DNA of 9,685 bases from Alphaproteobacteria bacterium (GTDB lineage: Bacteria > Pseudomonadota > Alphaproteobacteria > Rhizobiales > Hyphomicrobiaceae), in assembly GCA_005888525.1 (NCBI GenBank), contig VBAB01000829.1:1-9685 (forward strand), in the 5' to 3' direction. This document shows positions 5,373-9,685 of the stretch, one piece after another. How positions within the stretch are numbered: the stretch's first letter is position 1; each line of letters starts with the position of its first letter. A program made the position numbers and the translations under genes. The notes beneath the pieces are model-generated. The model did not search any database, was not told where the DNA came from, and was given only the letters and a program-made list of their open reading frames with translations.

Positions 5373-7350
5373 GGATGCGTTGGCGCCAGGGGCGCCAGCG
5401 GTCCACGCCGGAGTTGCTGACAACGTCCTGACGCGCGGCAACCTGCGGTGCGGCGACGTGGGAACAGGGCACGCCAGCGCGGCCGCGACGGCCGAGGGTC
5501 ACTTCGAGACCGCCTTCGTCGAGCACGCCTACATCGAGCCGGAGGCCGGCTACGCAATGCCCGTCGGCGAGGGGCCAGATCGCATCGAGGTCATGGCCTG
5601 CACGCAAGCGCCCTACATGGACCGCGAGGAGACGGCGCGCGTGCTGGGCGTCGACCCCTCGCGTGTACGCATCCGTCCCACCGCTTGCGGCGGCGGCTTC
5701 GGCGGCAAGCTCGACGTATCGATCCAACCGCTGCTGGCGGTGGCCGCGTGGGTGACCAGGCGTCCGGTGCGCATCGTCTACACGCGCACGGAATCCATGA
5801 CCTCCACCACCAAGCGCCATCCGGCGCGCATCTGGGCCAAGTCGTCGGCCGACGCTCGGGGCCGGCTCGCCGCCTTCGAGATGCGGGCTGACTTCAATAC
5901 GGGCGCCTACGCGTCGTGGGGACCGACGGTGGCCAACCGGGTGCCGGTGCACGGCATGGGGCCCTACAAGGTGCCCAACGCGCGCGTGCACACGCGTGCC
6001 GTCTACACCAACGACACGCCTGCCGGCGCCTTCCGCGGCTTCGGCGTGCCGCAGGCCGCCATCGCGCATGAGACACTGATGGACGATCTGGCGGAGCGGC
6101 TGGGGCTCGACCGCTGGGCTATCCGACGCCTCAATGCGCTGGACCACGGCGATATCACGCCGTCGGGTCAGGTGCTCACGCACTCGGCCGGCCTGCCGAA
6201 GTGCCTGGATGCCCTGAAGCCGGATTGGGACGCGGCGCTGGCGCGCGTCGCGCGACATAACGCGGACGCGCCGCGGCGCCGGCGCGGCGTCGGCGTCGCC
6301 TGCATGTGGTACGGCTGCGGCAACACGGGGCTGCCGAACCCTTCGATCATGCGCATCACGCTTGGCCGAGACGGCACGCTCACGTTCTTCAATGGCGCCG
6401 TCGACATCGGTCAGGGCTCTTCCACCGTGCTGCTGCAGATCGCAGCCGACGCTCTGGGGCTGCCGCCGCAGGCGTTCCGCATGGTGGTGGGCGACACCGA
6501 CCTGACGGCTGACGCCGGCAAGACGTCCGCCTCGCGGCAGACGTTCGTCTCCGGCAATGCCGCGCGGCTCGCCGCCGAGGACCTGCGCCGGAAGATCCTG
6601 GCGCTCGCCAACGCCGGCCCGCACGCGAAGCTCGCCCTCGACGGCCCGCGCTTGACGATCGCGGACGGCGACGCCTCGCGCGCGATCGACCTCGCAACGC
6701 TGCCGGCGTCGGCCGCGAACGCCAACCCCGTGCTGAGCTTGTCGAAGCACGGCTTGGCGGACACAAACGCCCTTCGACGAGCTCAGGGCGGCGGCGAGTG
6801 CGCGGCGCGCGTATCGTGCGACTCCGGAGAAGCGGTCGTCCTGGAAGGCGTCGGCCGCTGGGATCCGCCGACCACGCCGCTCGATGCCAACGGCCAGGGG
6901 GTCCCCTATGCCACCTACGGCTTTGCCGCGCAGATGGCGCAGGTGGAGGTGGACACCGTGCTCGGCACCACCAAGGTCATCGAGATCGTCGCCGCGCACG
7001 ACGTCGGTCGCGCCATCAACCCCACGCTGGTGGAGGGCCAGATTCACGGCGGCATCGCCCAGGGGCTCGGCATGGCGCTGATGGAGGAGTTCATCCCCGG
7101 CCGCACCGAGAACCTGCACGACTACCTGATCCCCACCGCCGGCGACATGCCGGCGATCAAGACCTATCTGATCGAGGATGCCGAGCCGGAGGGACCCTTC
7201 GGCGCCAAGGGCGTAGGCGAGCCGGCGCTGATCGCCACCGCACCCGCCATCCTCTCCGCCATCCGCCACGCCACTGGCGTGCGCGTCACCCGCGTGCCCG
7301 TCCTCCCCCACCGCCTCTGGGAGGCGCTGAAACAGAGGGGGACCGCATGA
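5236..7350 (+). CDS. C-terminal segment: molybdopterin-binding catalytic domain
   Basis: This segment contains nearly all of the molybdenum-pterin catalytic subunit. In-frame homology begins at about 5230 (KPVLAPGAVRFRGEAV); the GTG at 5236 is only a nominal start and has no clear ribosome binding site. Active-site motifs are GGGFGGK (5689-5709), AGAFRGFG (6025-6045, with the Arg at 6034), GQGS (6409-6420) and KGVGEP (7207-7224), whose Glu at 7219 corresponds to the catalytic base of the family. The residue after GGGFGGK is Leu (5710); in bovine xanthine dehydrogenase this position is a Glu that contacts purines, which argues against a purine substrate. A second in-frame palindromic repeat (6733-6786) yields an unusual VLSLSKHG...ALRRAQGG insert before LEGVGRWDPPTTPLD. 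The stop is at 7348-7350. Confidence 0.88.
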   Translation: MLAPGAVRFRGEAVLALVGSRLAVESVCDLDLPITWAPEMPLSGVEDALAPGAPAVHAGVADNVLTRGNLRCGDVGTGHASAAATAEGHFETAFVEHAYIEPEAGYAMPVGEGPDRIEVMACTQAPYMDREETARVLGVDPSRVRIRPTACGGGFGGKLDVSIQPLLAVAAWVTRRPVRIVYTRTESMTSTTKRHPARIWAKSSADARGRLAAFEMRADFNTGAYASWGPTVANRVPVHGMGPYKVPNARVHTRAVYTNDTPAGAFRGFGVPQAAIAHETLMDDLAERLGLDRWAIRRLNALDHGDITPSGQVLTHSAGLPKCLDALKPDWDAALARVARHNADAPRRRRGVGVACMWYGCGNTGLPNPSIMRITLGRDGTLTFFNGAVDIGQGSSTVLLQIAADALGLPPQAFRMVVGDTDLTADAGKTSASRQTFVSGNAARLAAEDLRRKILALANAGPHAKLALDGPRLTIADGDASRAIDLATLPASAANANPVLSLSKHGLADTNALRRAQGGGECAARVSCDSGEAVVLEGVGRWDPPTTPLDANGQGVPYATYGFAAQMAQVEVDTVLGTTKVIEIVAAHDVGRAINPTLVEGQIHGGIAQGLGMALMEEFIPGRTENLHDYLIPTAGDMPAIKTYLIEDAEPEGPFGAKGVGEPALIATAPAILSAIRHATGVRVTRVPVLPHRLWEALKQRGTA
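6733..6786. repeat. Palindromic REP-like element inside the molybdenum domain (copy 2)
   Basis: CTGAGCTTGTCGAAG (6733-6747) and CTTCGACGAGCTCAG (6772-6786) are inverted 15-mers with 14 of 15 complementary bases and a 24-nt loop. They are the same sequence family as the cluster at 4918-5016. The element is read through in frame and sits in a region between conserved blocks of the molybdenum domain, probably a surface loop. Confidence 0.8.
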
Positions 7351-7370
7351 CTGGTAGAGACGCACGCACC

Positions 7371-7434
7371 GTCATCCCCTCGAAGGCGCGCGTAAGGAAT
7401 TCAACCCTTCGTCATGGCCGTGCTTGTCACAGGC
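7371..7434. repeat. Possible degenerate intergenic repeat remnants
   Basis: The 137-nt gap between the molybdoenzyme and the reductase gene holds GTCATCCCCTCGAAGGCGCG (7371-7390) and CGTCATGGCCGTGCTTGTCA (7410-7429). Both resemble, with mismatches, dispersed sequences common in Hyphomicrobiales (GTCATCCCC-GCGAAGGCGGGG and GTCATGGCCGGGCTTGTCCC types). The comparison is from memory, and neither retains a clean palindrome. Confidence 0.3.
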
Positions 7435-7475
7435 TTGCTCGGCGAGCGCCAATCGCACAGCAGTCGCTTTGCGCC

Positions 7476-7480
7476 GGAGG
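7476..7480 (+). promoter_or_regulatory. Ribosome binding site for the 6-hydroxynicotinate reductase-like gene
   Basis: GGAGG lies 7 nt before ATG 7488. It favours that start over the in-frame ATG at 7347, which overlaps the upstream stop but would add 47 residues encoded largely by repeat-like sequence. Confidence 0.7.
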
Positions 7481-7487
7481 CCGCGTC

Positions 7488-8990
7488 ATGAGCAAGGACC
7501 AGCTGTCGCTTGCTGCGCGGGCGAAGAAATTCGGGGCGGCGGAGGGGGAGGGCATCGTGCGCTGCGACGCCTGCCCGGTGCCGTGCCGCATCCGGCCGGG
7601 GCGCGCGGGAGCGTGCGCGCGCTACGCCAACGAGAACGGCCAGCTGGTGCGCACCGACCCGGTGCTGCTCATGCAGCGCACGCTGGACGAGGGCGGCAGG
7701 ATAGCGCCCTTCGTGGGCGCGGAATGGGACGGCGCGCCGCTCGATCCCGCGCGCACGTTCGTGACGGGCGTCGGCGCCGGCACCACCTATCCCGACTACA
7801 AACCGGCGCCGTTCATCGTCTCGGCCGAGCACGCGGGCGTGGACACGGTCACCGTGGTGACCGAGGGCATCTTCAGCTACTGCGGCGTCAAGGTGAAGAT
7901 CGATACCGACCGCCACCTCGGCCCCGAGACGGCGCCCGTTCGCGTCAAGGGCGAGCAGGTCGGCCACGTGACGACCGCCGAATACGGCTCGCAGATGCTC
8001 TCCATCGGCGGCGTGCGCCACCTGACCGGCGGCTCCAAGAAAGAGGGCAACGTCACCTGCGACGCCCTGCTCGAGCTGTGCTCGGGCGCGGCGGTGGAGA
8101 TGAGCATCGACGCCGGCCACACGGTGATCGTCGAGGCCGGCAAGGCGCCGGTCGTCGACGGCCGGCCGGAGGTGCGCATGCGGGTCGGCTGCGGCTCCGC
8201 CACGGTCGGCATCTTCGCGCGGCAGTGGCTGGGCCACGTCGACGAGGTGATCGTCGTCGACGACCACATCACCGGCGTGCTGACCGAGCACCAGTCGGGC
8301 CGCGTGCTGGATATGCCGCGCGCCGGCATCCGCGTGCGCGGGCGCAAATCGACCCCGGGCCGCTATTTCCAGGTCGCCAACCCCGGCCTCGGCTGGGGCG
8401 GCACCGACATCACCGAGCCGCTGTCCATCATCCAGAAGATCGATCCTAAGGTGGCGTGGCCGGGCCTGCGGCTGCTGATGACCTCCACCACCGGTGAGGA
8501 TGCGCTCTACTGCGTGCTGGACGAGGCACTCAGGCCGGTGCCGGTCGAGATGCCTGCACCCGTGCGCGCCGTCGTCGAGCGCATCGGCGAGAACTGCGAG
8601 CCGTCGTTGTGCACGGTGCTGTTCATGGCGGGCGCTGGCGGGTCGCTGCGGGCGGGCGTCACCGAGAACCCGGTGCTGCTGACGCGCTCGGTGGCCAAGG
8701 GCGAGACGCGCGTCACCATGGGCGGCGCGCCGGTGTACGTGTGGCCGGGCGGCGGCATCACGGTCATGGCCGACGTAATGCGCATGCCGAAGAATGCCTT
8801 CGGCTACGTGCCGACGCCGGCCATCGTCGCGCCGCTGGAGTTCACCCTGCCGCGTGCGCTCTACCAGCGCCTCGGCGGCCACACCACCGACATCATCGCC
8901 GTGGGTGACGTCATCCGCGAGGTGGGCCCCAGCGCCCGCATCGAGGGCTGGCAGGACGATAACCCCTGGCCGTTCGGAGACGAGCCGTGA
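7488..8990 (+). CDS. hnr: 6-hydroxynicotinate reductase-like iron-sulfur protein
   Basis: The 500-residue product resembles the proteins named 6-hydroxynicotinate reductase, which in Eubacterium barkeri reduce 6-hydroxynicotinate to 1,4,5,6-tetrahydro-6-oxonicotinate with electrons from ferredoxin. The N-terminus has a cysteine cluster C26-x2-C29-x3-C33-x9-C43 (RCDACPVPCRI...GACARY), suited to an iron-sulfur cluster. Further cysteines lie at C132 (FSYCGVKVKI), C191 and C198 (NVTCDALLELC), C235 (VGCGSA), C342, C370 and C375. Conserved-looking stretches include GVGAGTTYPDYKPAPFIVSAEHAG, SIGGVRHLTGGSKKEGN and YVWPGGGITVMADV. No signal peptide or membrane segment is seen. The frame is intact. It lies 137 nt after the molybdoenzyme gene, which would supply its substrate. 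The assignment rests on remembered family resemblance and on context, and another N-heteroaromatic lactam remains possible. Confidence 0.75.
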   Translation: MSKDQLSLAARAKKFGAAEGEGIVRCDACPVPCRIRPGRAGACARYANENGQLVRTDPVLLMQRTLDEGGRIAPFVGAEWDGAPLDPARTFVTGVGAGTTYPDYKPAPFIVSAEHAGVDTVTVVTEGIFSYCGVKVKIDTDRHLGPETAPVRVKGEQVGHVTTAEYGSQMLSIGGVRHLTGGSKKEGNVTCDALLELCSGAAVEMSIDAGHTVIVEAGKAPVVDGRPEVRMRVGCGSATVGIFARQWLGHVDEVIVVDDHITGVLTEHQSGRVLDMPRAGIRVRGRKSTPGRYFQVANPGLGWGGTDITEPLSIIQKIDPKVAWPGLRLLMTSTTGEDALYCVLDEALRPVPVEMPAPVRAVVERIGENCEPSLCTVLFMAGAGGSLRAGVTENPVLLTRSVAKGETRVTMGGAPVYVWPGGGITVMADVMRMPKNAFGYVPTPAIVAPLEFTLPRALYQRLGGHTTDIIAVGDVIREVGPSARIEGWQDDNPWPFGDEP

Positions 8991-9033
8991 TGCGCGTACT
9001 CTCGTCAATCCCACCACAAGGCGCCCACGCCCG

Positions 9034-9221
9034 CCTCTCCCCTTCGGGGAGAGGACGTGAGGCCATGACTTACGGCCGCGATCTCCCGACTATCCACGTG
9101 CACATCCTCGATGGCGCGGTCGTAAGTCATTCGGCCGAACTGGTGAGGGGGGACTGCTTTGCGAGCGAGTGAAGGCCCCCTCATCCGCCCTTCGGGCACC
9201 TTCTCCCCAAGGGGAGAAGGG
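9034..9221 (-). repeat. Multi-hairpin intergenic repeat, copy B (inverted relative to copy A)
   Basis: Read on the - strand this has the same five hairpins in the same order as 3354-3543. On the + strand the arms are CCTCTCCCC 9034-9042 with GGGGAGAGG 9046-9054; ATGACTTACGGCCGCG 9065-9080 with CGCGGTCGTAAGTCAT 9115-9130 (15 of 16 paired); GAGGGGG 9145-9151 with CCCCCTC 9176-9182; GCCC 9187-9190 with GGGC 9194-9197; and CCTTCTCCCC 9199-9208 with GGGGAGAAGG 9211-9220. Stems match copy A, while the two long loops differ in sequence. It occupies most of the 299-nt gap before the MarR gene. The remaining bases (8991-9033 and 9222-9289) show no other feature apart from the ribosome binding site. 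Confidence 0.85.
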
Positions 9222-9275
9222 ACCGTGGAGCGGCCGCCGGAGCACCCCATCGAGGGGCAAGCAAAACCATACGTT

Positions 9276-9281
9276 AGGGAG
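9276..9281 (+). promoter_or_regulatory. Ribosome binding site for the MarR-family gene
   Basis: AGGGAG ends 8 nt before ATG 9290, a suitable Shine-Dalgarno spacing that supports this start. No convincing -35/-10 pair could be assigned in 9222-9275. Confidence 0.5.
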
Positions 9282-9289
9282 TAGCGCGG

Positions 9290-9685
9290 ATGACCATCGC
9301 CAAGGTTCGGCGCAAGCCGGCCGAGGATGCAGATGCGGCGGAGCGGGCTGCGGCGTATGCGCTGGAGGACCAGGTGGGGTTCCTGCTGCGCTGCGCGCAC
9401 CAGCGGGCAAGCGAGATCTTCAACGCCGTGATGGAGCGCTTCGCGGTGACGCCGACGCAATTCGCGGCGCTGGCCAAGCTCGACGACTTGGGCTCGGTGT
9501 CGCAGAACCAGCTTGGGAGGTTGACGCGCATGGACCCGGCGACCGTCTCCGGCGTCGTCGGGCGTCTGATCGCGCGCGGCTTCGTGCGCCAGTCGCCGGA
9601 TGCGCGCGACGCCCGCCTCGTGCTGCTGGCGCTCACGCCCGCCGGTCGCGCGGCGGCGTCGGAGATGAAGGCGGTGGGGGCAGAG
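9290..9685 (+). CDS. MarR-family transcriptional regulator, 3' end outside window
   Basis: This is a small DNA-binding regulator that would act as a dimer and probably responds to an aromatic ligand. The 132 visible codons cover an N-terminal dimerisation helix (about residues 23-50), the winged helix-turn-helix (TPTQFAALAKLDDLGSVSQ then NQLGRLTRMDPATVSGVV, about residues 54-90), the wing (RQSPDARDARLVLLALT, about residues 100-116) and the start of the C-terminal helix. The family is usually 140-170 residues, so only the last helix is missing. The SQNxLGR-x2-x-MDPAT pattern resembles MarR proteins linked to aromatic and nicotinate catabolism such as NicR; that link is from memory. It is on the same strand as the catabolic genes but separated by 299 nt of repeat-filled DNA, so it may have its own promoter. 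The target operator was not identified. Confidence 0.88.
   Translation, partial: MTIAKVRRKPAEDADAAERAAAYALEDQVGFLLRCAHQRASEIFNAVMERFAVTPTQFAALAKLDDLGSVSQNQLGRLTRMDPATVSGVVGRLIARGFVRQSPDARDARLVLLALTPAGRAAASEMKAVGAE

Larger units (their letters stand above)
4434..7350 (+). pseudogene. Fused [2Fe-2S] plus molybdopterin subunit of a xanthine dehydrogenase-family hydroxylase, one frame change
   Basis: The locus encodes the small iron-sulfur and large molybdenum subunits as one chain of about 970 residues. This architecture is also known from E. coli XdhD. The reaction is hydroxylation of a heteroaromatic ring or aldehyde with water as oxygen source; with the Hnr-like gene next door, nicotinate to 6-hydroxynicotinate is the best guess. 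The first frame runs cleanly through the start of the molybdenum subunit to GLVAILTS (about 5205-5229). Homology then resumes in another frame at KPVLAPGAVRFRGEAV (from 5230). Related proteins carry roughly 17-20 more residues between these points, so a small deletion accompanies the frame change. Apart from that junction, the iron-sulfur ligands and active-site motifs look intact. Two palindromic elements are translated within it, at 4918-5016 and 6733-6786. It is either a broken gene or an assembly error at one site. Confidence 0.8.

Noticed and set aside
5382..5401. GGCGCC-AGG-GGCGCC inverted repeat in the molybdenum domain
   Set aside because: Short GC palindromes are expected by chance at this base composition, and the protein reads normally through it.
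5164..7365. 733-codon open frame on the - strand opposite the molybdenum subunit
   Set aside because: It is the antisense shadow of a GC-rich coding frame. Its translation is rich in R, A, G, H and V, with no recognisable motif, and the + strand carries the family motifs.
7962..7972. Other CACGTG cores (also near 535, 4912 and 9095) as additional parS sites
   Set aside because: They lack the TGTTT/AAACA arms, so they are chance E-box-like hexamers in GC-rich coding DNA.
6798..8990. A 730-codon version of the Hnr-like protein with a long N-terminal extension
   Set aside because: The extension overlaps the molybdenum domain out of frame and then crosses repeat-like intergenic DNA. The ATG at 7488 has GGAGG 7 nt upstream, and the conserved cysteine motif begins shortly after it.
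7401..9017. 538-codon open frame on the - strand opposite the reductase gene
   Set aside because: Antisense shadow with low-complexity composition. The + frame shows the conserved cysteine and glycine motifs and has a ribosome binding site.

Overview
The window is GC-rich, densely coding DNA with every recognisable gene on the + strand. It suggests an alphaproteobacterium, probably Hyphomicrobiales-like or a relative. The reasons are codon use, the intergenic palindromic repeats (CCTTCTCCCC / GGGGAGAAGG type and CTTCGACAAGCTCAG type), and a gene set that matches reductive nicotinate catabolism. The taxonomic call is an inference from style, not from a marker gene.

Layout: (1) 1-1643, the 3' four-fifths of a hydantoinase/5-oxoprolinase A subunit (HyuA), which carries a perfect 16-bp ParB-binding site (parS) inside its coding sequence. 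(2) 1640-3317, the B subunit (HyuB), overlapping hyuA by 4 nt and broken by two frame changes, each of which also removes a short conserved segment. (3) 3318-3564, an intergenic region filled by a ~190-bp multi-hairpin repeat, copy A. (4) 3565-4434, the FAD-binding subunit of a xanthine-dehydrogenase-family molybdoenzyme. (5) 4434-7350, a fused [2Fe-2S] plus molybdopterin subunit of the same enzyme, with one frame change near 5230 and two in-frame palindromic insertions. (6) 7488-8990, a 6-hydroxynicotinate reductase-like protein. (7) 8991-9289, an intergenic region filled by copy B of the multi-hairpin repeat in inverted orientation. (8) 9290 to the window end, a MarR-family regulator, cut by the window.

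How the genes may work together: the molybdoenzyme would hydroxylate nicotinate to 6-hydroxynicotinate, the Hnr-like protein would reduce that to 1,4,5,6-tetrahydro-6-oxonicotinate, and the HyuAB pair could open the resulting six-membered lactam with ATP, in place of the enamidase of the Eubacterium barkeri pathway. The MarR protein would be the local regulator. The Hnr-like protein anchors this reading, and the HyuAB role is inference. If the three frame changes are real, HyuB and the molybdoenzyme large subunit are pseudogenes and the pathway is decaying. If they are assembly errors, the operon is intact.

Most worth a second look: the parS site inside hyuA, the inverted pair of five-hairpin repeats bracketing the three redox genes, the palindromic elements translated within the molybdoenzyme, and the shared deletion-plus-frameshift pattern at three places in two genes.
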